In this document: piece after piece, positions 1 through 5,247 of the stretch
Layout of the letters: each line of letters starts with the position of its first letter
Position numbering within the stretch: position 1 is the stretch's first letter
The notes under the pieces: model-generated
Seen by the model: only the letters and a program-made list of their open reading frames with translations
Told to the model about the DNA's origin: nothing
The model's database searches: none
IMG/VR virus record: IMGVR_UViG_3300044301_005320
Coordinates: 1 to 26,613 of that record
From: a virus
Direction: 5' to 3' (one strand)
Length of the DNA stretch: 26,613 bases
Program-made: the position numbers and the translations under genes

Positions 1-203
1 GAAGAACACTCGTAGTTCTCTGCTGACTCTCTAGCCCACTTGGTGCAAGGGTGATTGTAGAATGCCCTCTTGTATGGTGCATCACCATTAGGAAACACAG
101 CACAGAGCATCTGCGCTGACTCCAAGATCATTTTGACAACGTGTTTGTCGCACAATTGTTGTGCGGCGGTCTTAGGGTTGGTATCTACTGCAAATATATT
201 CAT
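1..203 (-). CDS. Conserved phage protein, N-terminal part (runs off the window)
   Basis: The reading frame starts at ATG 201-203 and runs leftwards off the window edge, giving about 67 residues that begin MNIFAVDTNPKTAAQQLCDK and continue with HVVKMILESAQMLC. I recognise this as the start of a family common in marine T4-like and other aquatic phages, with a hallmark 'DKHVVKM..E.AQ' helix followed by an 'NHP...W' stretch (seen here as YNHPCTKWA). I know of no established biochemical role and assign none. The start lies 5 bases after the encoded CCA of the upstream tRNA on the same strand, so tRNA and gene probably share a transcript. No Shine-Dalgarno site is visible because the tRNA occupies that space. 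The protein is incomplete here, so length cannot be compared. Confidence 0.7.
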   Translation of the reverse strand, partial: MNIFAVDTNPKTAAQQLCDKHVVKMILESAQMLCAVFPNGDAPYKRAFYNHPCTKWARESAENYECS

Positions 204-208
204 ACTTT

Positions 209-285
209 TGGTAGGTGCAGTGGGACTTGAACCCACACTGGACGGATTTTAAGTCCGTTGTCTCTGCCAATTGGACTATGCACCC
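209..285 (-). tRNA. tRNA-Leu (anticodon UAA), unusually short variable loop
   Basis: Reading leftwards from 285, the sequence folds into a full cloverleaf. The acceptor stem GGGTGCA pairs with TGCACCT, with a G-U at the first pair. U8-A9 follow, then a D-arm with a 3-bp stem GTC/GAC and an 11-nt loop containing GG. The anticodon stem ACGGA/TCCGT closes the loop CTTAAAA, and a T-arm GTGGG/CCCAC closes TTCAAGT. Discriminator A and an encoded CCA end the gene. The anticodon UAA (plus-strand 249-251) reads UUA/UUG leucine codons. The D-arm layout and A73 match bacterial tRNA-Leu. Leucine tRNAs normally carry a long variable arm, whereas only five bases (CCAGT) separate the anticodon and T stems here. 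Leucine identity is inferred from the anticodon. The gene lies between two minus-strand protein genes. Confidence 0.9.
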
Positions 286-291
286 GTCTTT

Positions 292-729
292 TTATTTATC
301 AACTTTGTCGTAATGAAAACCATCATTACCGTTGCGAGCGATAATGTCAATACGCTTTTGACCTTCAAGCTCTTGTTCTTCAGTCAACAATTTGGTATTT
401 TCTGGTTCGATCTGGGATCTTTCCTCCAGAAGCATGGCTTTAGCCAAGATAGCATAGTTAACTATATCATCACAAGCATCTTCTACAGTTTCATTGGGGA
501 CAGATAGTTCACTGTCATTGGTGAACGAATAGATTCTTTTTATTTTGTCGATTACGCGGAGAAGCAAGCCCTGCACGGGGTGAATGTCCAGTATTTTAGA
601 TGCATTAAAATTAGCGAAGGGATCGGTAGCATTTCTACCACCAGTGTAGTCGCTGTTTTTCTTTTTCATGATTGCCCTGCAAGCCTTACAGGTATCATCG
701 TGGAGTTGGAGTAGTTCTTTAGTATTCAT
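292..729 (-). CDS. DUF1599 / nucleotide-modification-associated protein
   Basis: A 145-residue protein whose pattern matches the DUF1599 family ('nucleotide modification associated domain 1'). It shows KKKNSDYTGG near residue 24, then DPFANFNASK, a central RVIDKIKRI helix, and VEDACDDIVNYAILAKAM towards the end. The family is an all-helical phage group often found next to nucleotide-metabolism genes, and an enzymatic role on nucleotides is proposed rather than proven. The acidic E/D-rich helix before NYA is the kind of metal-binding feature seen in MazG/dUTPase-like all-alpha folds. The start ATG at 727-729 overlaps the stop of the upstream homing endonuclease gene by 4 bp, so translation is probably coupled. 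A MazG-like protein is encoded in the same operon (1384-1725), consistent with a nucleotide-pool role. Confidence 0.75.
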   Translation of the reverse strand: MNTKELLQLHDDTCKACRAIMKKKNSDYTGGRNATDPFANFNASKILDIHPVQGLLLRVIDKIKRIYSFTNDSELSVPNETVEDACDDIVNYAILAKAMLLEERSQIEPENTKLLTEEQELEGQKRIDIIARNGNDGFHYDKVDK

Positions 730-1241
730 TGCTCGTCTTGCCTCCTAAAATCACCGAAATATTTTACCTCTGCTTCTCTGCGAGTTTGTATAGCGTCTTC
801 TTTATTGATAAAGTATCCTAAATGATTCATTTTACCATTAGAGGTAATATATGCTACCCATTTTTTTTCTCTTTTGGCCCAACGAACCCCTGTAACGCCA
901 CTAGTATTTCTTTTACTTAAAGCTTTATTGCAGCAGTTTTGCCGACCAGTAGCCAATCTAAGATTTTTAATTCTATTATCTAATCTATTGCCATTTATAT
1001 GGTCCACCTGCTTTTGTAAGGGATCTACACCATGATATATATAATAAGCAAGCCTACTGCATAGATAGAAACCTTTCCTGTATCTCGTTTGTAGATAACC
1101 CCCACCGTTATCTCTTCCTGCCGCTTCACCTATTTTAACACGCCGATCTGGTTTTTTCTTCCAAATGAGTATTCCTGTATCTGGGTTATAATCCAGATGT
1201 TCTCTTAGTTCTTTTAGCGGTGGTAGTGGCCTACTTTTCAT
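726..1241 (-). CDS. HNH homing endonuclease with AP2-like DNA-binding domain
   Basis: A 171-residue protein with the layout of free-standing phage homing endonucleases. An N-terminal NUMOD/HNH_3-type region contains YNPDTGILIWKKK. The HNH core is VDHINGNRLDNRIKNLRLAT followed by QNCCNK (roughly residues 78-105). A C-terminal AP2-like DNA-binding segment reads SGVTGVRWAKREKKWVAYI and LGYF. Such enzymes cut intron- or gene-less alleles and spread themselves by repair. The ATG (1239-1241) overlaps the upstream stop as ATGA, and the stop overlaps the next gene, so the gene is fully fitted into the operon rather than sitting as a recent loose insertion. HNH residues look intact, so it is probably active. 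No flanking intron boundaries are visible. Confidence 0.9.
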   Translation of the reverse strand: MKSRPLPPLKELREHLDYNPDTGILIWKKKPDRRVKIGEAAGRDNGGGYLQTRYRKGFYLCSRLAYYIYHGVDPLQKQVDHINGNRLDNRIKNLRLATGRQNCCNKALSKRNTSGVTGVRWAKREKKWVAYITSNGKMNHLGYFINKEDAIQTRREAEVKYFGDFRRQDEQ

Positions 1242-1384
1242 TCGTCTTCACCATCTTCAAGAGGTATTGATTCTAAAGACTCCATCATCTTATCCATCTC
1301 CTCCTTGGTGGGATAGCGGACCTTATCCTTGTCACACTCGGGAATTGTCCCCAGCCAGCAAATAGTTTTTTCTTCTTCTTTCAT
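1238..1384 (-). CDS. Small acidic protein, 48 aa, unknown function
   Basis: A short frame beginning ATG at 1382-1384 and ending TGA at 1238-1240. It starts MKEEEKTICWLGTIPECDKD and ends with an acidic run (LEDGEDE). Two facts support it as a real gene: its ATG overlaps the upstream stop as TAATG, and its stop overlaps the downstream start as ATGA, the same coupled arrangement used by its neighbours. It also fills the only 140-bp hole in the operon. The two cysteines (CWLGTIPEC) do not form a recognised motif. I do not recognise a family. Confidence 0.7.
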   Translation of the reverse strand: MKEEEKTICWLGTIPECDKDKVRYPTKEEMDKMMESLESIPLEDGEDE

Positions 1385-1725
1385 TATTTGTCTTTTACAA
1401 ATTTACCCCCAACCATTTTGCCAGTTCTGTTTTTGATCTCATCGTAAGCTTGTTGCAAACAATCAGTAGTGTCCAAGTCTATCATCCTAGCTGCGATAAT
1501 AATCGTTACCAACATATCACCGATTCCATCGGCAACCTCTTCCTCTGCTTTTTTAATTGACTTTTTATCAAGAGCGCAGCAGTAATATTCTTTTACTGCA
1601 AGAATCGTTTCTTCAAGCTCTTCTTGTGTCTTGTCTAACTGAGCTAAAACATCGCCATTATCAAAAATGCCTCGATCATCTGCCCAGTCAATGACTTTGC
1701 CTACTAGTGTGTTGTATTTCTCCAT
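1384..1725 (-). CDS. MazG-like nucleotide pyrophosphohydrolase
   Basis: A 113-residue all-helical protein with the MazG/NTP-PPase signature. QEELEET (residues 34-40) supplies the first ExxE metal ligands. EEEVADGIGDMLVTIIIAARM (about 61-81) supplies the second E..D...D set. The C-terminal AYDEIKNRTGKMVGGKFVKD tail is typical of small phage MazG-like proteins (K-x-R-x-G). The family hydrolyses non-canonical or excess NTPs to NMP and pyrophosphate, and in phages is thought to help shape nucleotide pools or ppGpp levels. The single domain and length fit phage members (about 100-120 residues). Start and stop each overlap a neighbour by one base or more, so it is translated as part of the leftward operon. 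Confidence 0.85.
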   Translation of the reverse strand: MEKYNTLVGKVIDWADDRGIFDNGDVLAQLDKTQEELEETILAVKEYYCCALDKKSIKKAEEEVADGIGDMLVTIIIAARMIDLDTTDCLQQAYDEIKNRTGKMVGGKFVKDK

Positions 1726-2045
1726 TATTTTAGTGGTTTCTTAGCTAAATGAGTCGATGAAATGCTATACTCTGTTGAGTATTGGTTAGCTTTCGCTATT
1801 GAGGTAAAGGTAAAACTATCCTGCGGAGAGGCGGGGCCTCCATATCCATACTCTTCATCAACCATGTCCAACATTTTTTCGAGTTGGTATTTAGTTAGAG
1901 TCACCGTCACTGGTATTTCTTTTTCCTTTTTATTCTCATAGGAGACGGTGAGTTTTTCAAGCACAGGTTTCTTTTCTGGCTTTAAGATGGCCGCAGCAGC
2001 AACAACGCTGCCACAGAATAATATAAACAATAATGTCTTTTTCAT
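1725..2045 (-). CDS. Membrane-anchored or secreted small protein, unknown
   Basis: A 106-residue protein starting with a classic signal or anchor sequence: MKKTLLFILFCGSVVAAAA, i.e. two lysines then about 16 hydrophobic residues. The mature part is charged and contains VTVTLTKYQLEKMLDMVDE and a YGYGG turn. The segment after CGSVVAAAA could be cleaved by signal peptidase I (AAA). The Cys at residue 11 is not in a convincing lipobox. The protein probably sits in, or is exported across, the inner membrane. It ends one base into the MazG-like gene, and its ATG overlaps the stop of another membrane protein by 4 bp. I do not recognise a family. The cluster of membrane proteins next to it suggests a shared envelope role, but this is only inference. 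Confidence 0.65.
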   Translation of the reverse strand: MKKTLLFILFCGSVVAAAAILKPEKKPVLEKLTVSYENKKEKEIPVTVTLTKYQLEKMLDMVDEEYGYGGPASPQDSFTFTSIAKANQYSTEYSISSTHLAKKPLK

Positions 2046-2356
2046 TGGATTAACAGGTTAACAATTTCTTCATTGGTAAAAAGTTCTGGATACATGCTCG
2101 CCATTTTTAAATATTCGGTTGGAGTCAACTCAGCATCAGGGACAACGGGCATTGGAATGACCTCCCTAGCTCTCTCGTATTCTCTCGGGATACGGGGCGG
2201 AAACTTTATTTCTTCCCTTGGTTTAATTTGATCTAAAGCAGAATCCCTCTCGATCATAAGACGCAAACAGGTGCAAACTAAAGTAATCATTACCCCAAGC
2301 AAAACACCAATAACAATGCTTTTCATTATCTCTATCTTTCTTTTACTAATTTTCAT
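2042..2356 (-). CDS. Single-span membrane protein, unknown
   Basis: A 104-residue protein with a basic N-terminus (MKISKRKIEIMK), then one strong membrane span (SIVIGVLLGVMITLVCTCL, about 13-31). A proline-rich linker follows (KFPPRIPREYERAREVIPMPVVP), then an acidic helical C-terminus. By the positive-inside rule the N-terminus stays in the cytoplasm and the C-terminal 70 residues face the periplasm. It overlaps the downstream signal-peptide gene by 4 bp and follows the upstream membrane gene by 6 bp. No family is recognised. Confidence 0.65.
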   Translation of the reverse strand: MKISKRKIEIMKSIVIGVLLGVMITLVCTCLRLMIERDSALDQIKPREEIKFPPRIPREYERAREVIPMPVVPDAELTPTEYLKMASMYPELFTNEEIVNLLIQ

Positions 2357-2362
2357 AAGGTA

Positions 2363-2587
2363 TTAGTTGTGATCCTTTTGTTTCATTCTTTTAATGTGAC
2401 GTTCCCATATGTCATCATTTTCTACCGAATAAAGTTTACGCCTCTCAACCTCTAGACAATTACGGTAAATCAAAAAGGGAAAAGCTATCAAGTTATTAAT
2501 AAAAGCCACTATCGCAATAAATAAAGCAATAACAAGCCCCACTGTCAAACCAGCAAGTAAAGATAATATAAAATAAATAACCTTCAT
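2363..2587 (-). CDS. Small membrane protein, unknown
   Basis: A 74-residue protein, about half of it hydrophobic: MKVIYFILSLLAGLTVGLVI runs into ALFIAIVAFINNLIAFPFLIY. This is enough for one long or two closely spaced spans (residues 3-41). The C-terminus is charged (YRNCLEVERRKLYSVENDD...KRMKQKDHN) and probably cytoplasmic. It overlaps the upstream 26-residue membrane peptide gene as ATGA. No family is recognised. With 1725-2045, 2042-2356 and 2584-2664 it forms a run of four consecutive small membrane proteins. Confidence 0.65.
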   Translation of the reverse strand: MKVIYFILSLLAGLTVGLVIALFIAIVAFINNLIAFPFLIYRNCLEVERRKLYSVENDDIWERHIKRMKQKDHN

Positions 2588-2664
2588 GAAAAAACAAAAC
2601 TAATCAAAGCTACTAAACATAGGGCCATTATTAATAAATAAATAGCACTCTCCAATCTAGACAT
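2584..2664 (-). CDS. Membrane peptide, 26 aa
   Basis: A very short frame of 26 residues, MSRLESAIYLLIMALCLVAL then ISFVFS, essentially a lone transmembrane helix with a short polar N-terminus. The ATG (2662-2664) lies one base after the TAG of the upstream gene and its TGA overlaps the next ATG as ATGA. It therefore fills the space between two coupled genes exactly. The same frame stays open upstream to 2817, but that longer reading would lie inside the conserved 2666-2905 gene, so the short start is chosen. Function unknown. The spacing makes translation by coupling plausible, but the size keeps confidence moderate. Confidence 0.55.
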   Translation of the reverse strand: MSRLESAIYLLIMALCLVALISFVFS

Positions 2665-2665
2665 T

Positions 2666-2905
2666 CTAGAATAATGTGGATGGGTTGGATACCTCCTCCT
2701 CGGGGAAGTATTTCGCCAAGGCATCAAGTCTATCGTCAGCACAAGCCAGCAATTGAAGAGCCTCATTTGCATTGTCCCAGAAGTCACTGGTAGAGTGATC
2801 CCCAATTCCAGCTGCATTCTCAGACATGATCTCTAGACTGAGTAAGGCTTTGCTTTTGTCTGCTTCAGCCAGAGATTTCAGCATTCTATATAGTTCTGGT
2901 TTCAT
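2666..2905 (-). CDS. Conserved phage protein ('GIGDHST' type), unknown function
   Basis: A 79-residue helical protein starting MKPELYRMLKSLAEADKSKA, then EIMSENAAGIGDHSTSDFWD and an acidic C-terminal helix with ADDRLDAL. I recognise the 'GIGDHST.D....A.EAL..L..ADD.L..L' pattern from small proteins of cyanophages and other aquatic phages, where no function has been established. I chose the ATG at 2903-2905. The frame also allows a TTG start at 2930-2932 that would add nine residues. The gene is the first clear protein of the leftward operon, downstream of the promoter at 3014-3041. Its first 20 bases overlap the end of the ATT-initiated frame 2886-3005 described separately. Confidence 0.75.
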   Translation of the reverse strand: MKPELYRMLKSLAEADKSKALLSLEIMSENAAGIGDHSTSDFWDNANEALQLLACADDRLDALAKYFPEEEVSNPSTLF

Positions 2906-3005
2906 TTTTTTTGATGAGTTCTTCTGTGTCAATAGCGCACCCGTCTAAGCGATAGAGAAAATAATTAGCGTTATCCAGGCTGCTACAATTAATATCTATT
3001 TGAAT
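2886..3005 (-). CDS. Possible 39-aa leaderless gene starting at ATT
   Basis: Directly downstream of the promoter at 3014-3041 is a 40-codon open frame without any ATG, GTG or TTG start. It reads IQIDINCSSLDNANYFLYRL then DGCAIDTEELIKKNETRTI and stops at TAG 2886-2888. The composition is protein-like. The first codon, ATT at 3003-3005, is 8 nt from the -10 box, the same distance that separates the -10 box from the start codon of other genes here (7587-7592 to ATG 7578). AUU is a known but rare start codon. The alternative is that this is a non-coding leader or a decayed gene. The frame overlaps the next gene by 20 bp. Confidence is low because the start is non-standard. Confidence 0.35.
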   Translation of the reverse strand: MQIDINCSSLDNANYFLYRLDGCAIDTEELIKKNETRTI

Positions 3006-3013
3006 ACGTCACT

Positions 3014-3041
3014 ATTATAGTGATTGAATATACAGAGTCAA
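3014..3041 (-). promoter_or_regulatory. Strong sigma70-type promoter for the leftward operon
   Basis: On the minus strand, -35 TTGACT (3036-3041) and a perfect -10 TATAAT (3014-3019) are separated by 16 nt. The -10 box lies inside a perfect dyad CACTATAATAGTG (centre 3017; 3011-3023 on the plus strand), which could be an operator. Transcription would start near 3005-3008 and run through all minus-strand genes to position 1. Confidence 0.75.
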
Positions 3042-3085
3042 GAGAATTTTTCAAGAATCCAGAAAAAAGTGTAACTTAGAGAGTA

Positions 3086-3370
3086 ATGCCTAGCGTTTAT
3101 ACACTTCTTCAAGAAATACATTCAAGCACAGGGGTGGAATCAGGAGATTGGAGTGGATTTCGACATCGCGTAACAGGATATTATCTTGTAAGTGGAACAA
3201 CAACAAAAGAATTGGAAGCTTCACACTTAATAAGGGAATATAACAACCAAGTAAACTTGCGCTATAAAGCTTGGACGGGAGCTTCACCTGTGACGACAGG
3301 GCTATTCATAGAACCGTATGATGACGGATTTCGTTATTTAGGAACAGGGGGGTTTCGTGATTACCCCTAA
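3086..3370 (+). CDS. Unknown 94-aa protein, lone plus-strand gene
   Basis: A 94-residue soluble protein, MPSVYTLLQEIHSSTGVESG onwards, with many aromatic and glycine residues near the end (FRYLGTGGFRDYP). The purine-rich AGAGAG 3 nt before the ATG is a plausible ribosome site. It is the only plus-strand gene between 1 and 10395. It sits divergent to the leftward operon and convergent with the nuclease gene, its TAA interleaving with that gene's TAG (3367-3370). This placement is typical of single added genes ('morons'). No family is recognised, and an overlapping antisense frame at 3090-3287 is less protein-like. Confidence 0.6.
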   Translation: MPSVYTLLQEIHSSTGVESGDWSGFRHRVTGYYLVSGTTTKELEASHLIREYNNQVNLRYKAWTGASPVTTGLFIEPYDDGFRYLGTGGFRDYP

Positions 3371-3900
3371 ACTTCCTCTAAGGGGATATTATACTTAGAG
3401 TAAGGCAGAAACCAATGCTCACAAGATTGAAGAACATCTTTTAGTAAAACCATTGACATCATATCTTTTCTTCCTTTGCGCCGATACCCTTTATAGAGGC
3501 ATTCATCCACTCTATTTACAGTGTCTCTTAGGTCACATTTTTCTTTAGCTAGATTAAATAGGTCTACATTTTTAGCGTGAAGAAAAAAAGCCCCTAAATC
3601 AAAAGCTATCCACAAAGGGGTTCCGTTTTCATTGCACCATCCCGTCTTTCCATTAACATTTAAAAACTCCAGTAGGATTTTACCTTCACGGGTTGAGTTT
3701 TTTAATCCTTTTAAATCAACAGTTTCACCGTTTACTACAAAGTCTACATGACCTATGTCTTGGTTTTTCCCCGTCTTTTTAATAGTTAAACCCGCACAAA
3801 GGCACGAATGATGATATCTCTCCGTAGATTCATCCATTAATTTTTGAGTATGGGCTACATGTGTAGAACCCGATAAACCCTTCGCCTTATCTGATATCAT
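3367..3900 (-). CDS. PD-(D/E)XK-like nuclease
   Basis: A 177-residue protein whose centre matches the core of restriction-endonuclease-like folds. HVDFVVNGETVDLKGLKN (residues 51-68) gives D53 on one strand and the D-x-K pair D62/K64 on the next. ILLEFLNVNGKTGW and LWIAFDLG then follow as further strands. 'VD.K....(8-12)...LLEF.NV.G..GW' is a pattern I know from hypothetical aquatic phage proteins. The likely activity is metal-dependent DNA cleavage, such as resolving, repair or host DNA attack; the target cannot be told. Three cysteines lie near residues 33-35 and 89. It has its own promoter (3908-3935) with no room for a ribosome site, so its mRNA is probably leaderless. Fold assignment is inference from motifs. 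Confidence 0.6.
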   Translation of the reverse strand: MISDKAKGLSGSTHVAHTQKLMDESTERYHHSCLCAGLTIKKTGKNQDIGHVDFVVNGETVDLKGLKNSTREGKILLEFLNVNGKTGWCNENGTPLWIAFDLGAFFLHAKNVDLFNLAKEKCDLRDTVNRVDECLYKGYRRKGRKDMMSMVLLKDVLQSCEHWFLPYSKYNIPLEEV

Positions 3901-3907
3901 TAATTAC

Positions 3908-3935
3908 AGTATATAAGAATAATTGATTAAGGCAA
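3908..3935 (-). promoter_or_regulatory. Promoter of the nuclease gene, predicted leaderless
   Basis: Minus-strand -35 TTGCCT (3930-3935), 16-nt spacer, -10 TATACT (3908-3913). The ATG of the nuclease gene (3898-3900) begins only 7 nt after the -10 box, where transcription should start, so the mRNA would begin at or within a base or two of the start codon. Confidence 0.65.
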
Positions 3936-3949
3936 CACTAATATACGCC

Positions 3950-3977
3950 AAAACCCCCACCCCGCGCAGGATGGGGG
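3950..3977 (-). terminator. Rho-independent terminator after the 4002-4193 gene
   Basis: On the minus strand a 9-bp stem CCCCCATCC/GGGTGGGGG (one T-G pair) closes a 6-nt loop TGCGCG and is followed by TTTT. It is the most GC-rich spot in the area. It ends the transcript that carries the pyrophosphatase gene and insulates it from the nuclease promoter just downstream. Confidence 0.75.
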
Positions 3978-4001
3978 AATGTCTAGGGAATAATCCGTAG
4001 A

Positions 4002-4193
4002 TTAGTCCGTAGATTTCTGCTTGGCTTTCCCAATGTTTAACGCAGCCCAGTCAATAATTTTGTAGACTTTAGACCACAAAGACCCCTCTTTAGGGGTTGG
4101 GGTGGCAGCAGCAACGGCAGATGCAAAAGCAATTGCGGCTGCTACTACGCCAAACCAAGGGTTATCTTGAACTAGTTGAAGAATAGTGTCCAT
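4002..4193 (-). CDS. Small single-span membrane protein, possible holin-like
   Basis: A 63-residue protein: short amphipathic N-terminus (MDTILQLVQDNPWFG), one Ala-rich span (VVAAAIAFASAVAAAT, about 16-31), then a basic C-terminal half (KEGSLWSKVYKIIDWAALNIGKAKQK). The 'QDNPWFGVVAAAIA.ASA.AA.TPTP' pattern is one I associate with small membrane proteins of aquatic phages. A lysis-related role is possible, but the clearer holin candidate is at 6492-6809. It is the last gene before the terminator at 3950-3977 and follows the pyrophosphatase gene by 14 bp. Function is uncertain. Confidence 0.6.
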   Translation of the reverse strand: MDTILQLVQDNPWFGVVAAAIAFASAVAAATPTPKEGSLWSKVYKIIDWAALNIGKAKQKSTD

Positions 4194-4207
4194 ACTTCTA
4201 TTTACAC

Positions 4208-4810
4208 CTAATCAGGTTGAACTATGTAACTTTTATCTTTAATTCTTTGCCACATTTGACGCTCTGACCATTCATTATGGAGTCTTTCTTGGGTAAAATT
4301 TAACCACCTTTCGTGAGAATCTTTTAAGGCTGAATCAGCCTTTTGTTTACCTACCCACTTGCCGACTTCTGTTTCAGAGTTTCTGTCAATTTTGTATATC
4401 TTAAAGAATTCCCTAAAAATTTTGAGATGTTCTGGCTCAATATCAGCTAATGTTTTATATTTTTCTTTTGGTGACCAGTCTGGAACTGCTATGAGCTTAT
4501 TATCAATCTTGCCGCCATCTACAAACCCAAGAACACCTAGCGCCCTACAGGAAACTAGGACTCCTCTATCAATAGGGTCATGGTTAAATACCAATACATC
4601 TAAAGGATCATCATCAAGTGCAATAGTCTGTGGAATAAAACCGTAATTAATAGGATATTGGAGAGATGAAACTAGACACCTATCTAATTTAAATATATTT
4701 AAATTCTCATCATACTCATATTTTGTATTAGTCCCTTTAGGAATCTCAATAATACAATTTACATGTTCATAATCATCTGATGTGATAGGTATGTCATTTA
4801 CAAGATTCAT
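4208..4810 (-). CDS. ppa: Inorganic pyrophosphatase (family I)
   Basis: A 200-residue soluble enzyme that hydrolyses pyrophosphate to two phosphates and so pulls DNA and RNA synthesis forward. Essentially every active-site position of family I enzymes can be found at the spacing of the E. coli protein: E22 and K30/E32, R44, Y56 (YPINYGFIP), the DDDPLDVLV loop with D66, D68 and D71, D98 and D103 in VDGGKIDNKLIAVP, and K105. GKWVGKQKA supplies the later Trp/Lys region. It is longer than the E. coli enzyme (175) because of a C-terminal extension rich in Trp and charged residues. The ATG overlaps the stop of the small basic protein gene as ATGA. Pyrophosphatases are uncommon in phages. Here it sits with nucleotide-pool genes such as dCMP deaminase and MazG-like protein. 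Confidence 0.92.
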   Translation of the reverse strand: MNLVNDIPITSDDYEHVNCIIEIPKGTNTKYEYDENLNIFKLDRCLVSSLQYPINYGFIPQTIALDDDPLDVLVFNHDPIDRGVLVSCRALGVLGFVDGGKIDNKLIAVPDWSPKEKYKTLADIEPEHLKIFREFFKIYKIDRNSETEVGKWVGKQKADSALKDSHERWLNFTQERLHNEWSERQMWQRIKDKSYIVQPD

Positions 4811-4947
4811 TTCATTCTACCTTGACCTCTATATTTTTTCTTATAAAGCTTGCTAGATTTATTATTAGTATGCTTACTCTTAGAGTGAACACCTTTATTT
4901 CGAACTCTTTTTTTGAGAGAGTATGATGATGTGGATTTTTTAGCCAT
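4807..4947 (-). CDS. Small, very basic conserved phage protein (46 aa)
   Basis: A 46-residue frame from ATG 4945-4947 to TGA 4807-4809. It begins MAKKSTSSYSLKKRVRNKGV and ends KKKYRGQGRMK. About a third of residues are Lys or Arg. The 'SSYSL+K+V+.KG.H.K......S..Y.K.Y+GQGR' pattern is one I recognise from small proteins of large aquatic phages and some algal viruses, where no role is established; nucleic-acid binding is a fair guess from charge. The stop overlaps the pyrophosphatase ATG (ATGA), and the ATG lies 3 bp after the upstream gene's stop, which supports it as a real gene despite its size. Confidence 0.8.
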   Translation of the reverse strand: MAKKSTSSYSLKKRVRNKGVHSKSKHTNNKSSKLYKKKYRGQGRMK

Positions 4948-4950
4948 ATT

Positions 4951-5241
4951 TTAAAGTAAAACGTAAGTGGGGGCAATATCTTCTAGTTCGTCACACAACC
5001 TTTCAATTTCAGTTCTATCCATTTCCTCGCTAAAACTTTTTAGTTTGCTAACTTCCCAGCAGAACTTTTGATATTCACTACTCTGCATTCTTTTTTCCTT
5101 GGTTTGATTATCATGGATAAAAGCATCAAAGACTTCATATCTAGTAGGATCAATACACTTTTCAATAGGGTCAAAAACAGAATGACCCACAACATAATTG
5201 AAGATATCCTCTCTTCTTATCTTGATCTTAAGCTTGTCCAT
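4951..5241 (-). CDS. Unknown 96-aa protein
   Basis: A 96-residue charged, helical protein: MDKLKIKIRREDIFNYVVGH at the start, several Glu/Lys-rich helices in the middle, and an acidic C-terminus (RLCDELEDIAPTYVLL). No membrane span or signal. It is the first gene of the short operon that continues with the basic protein, pyrophosphatase and small membrane protein, ending at the terminator 3950-3977. A TATAAT box ends 6 nt before the ATG, so this gene appears to be read from a leaderless start. No family is recognised. Confidence 0.65.
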   Translation of the reverse strand: MDKLKIKIRREDIFNYVVGHSVFDPIEKCIDPTRYEVFDAFIHDNQTKEKRMQSSEYQKFCWEVSKLKSFSEEMDRTEIERLCDELEDIAPTYVLL

Positions 5242-5247
5242 TGACCT

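Noticed and set aside
209-285. tRNA as a prophage attachment site
   Set aside because: No integrase gene, no direct repeat of the tRNA end elsewhere in the window; the tRNA is inside an operon.
2584-2817. 77-residue reading of the membrane-peptide frame
   Set aside because: Its first 50 residues lie inside the conserved 2666-2905 gene in another frame and look random (RRRYPTHPHYSR). Only the last 26 residues are membrane-like and fit the operon spacing.
2939-2986. Hydrophobic frame LIVAAWITLIIFSIA on the minus strand
   Set aside because: No usable start codon before a stop, and it lies in a different frame from the more protein-like 2886-3005 reading.
3090-3287. Antisense hydrophobic frame against the 3086-3370 gene
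   Set aside because: Leucine-rich shadow of the complementary strand, no ribosome site, and its removal leaves no gap in the operon layout.
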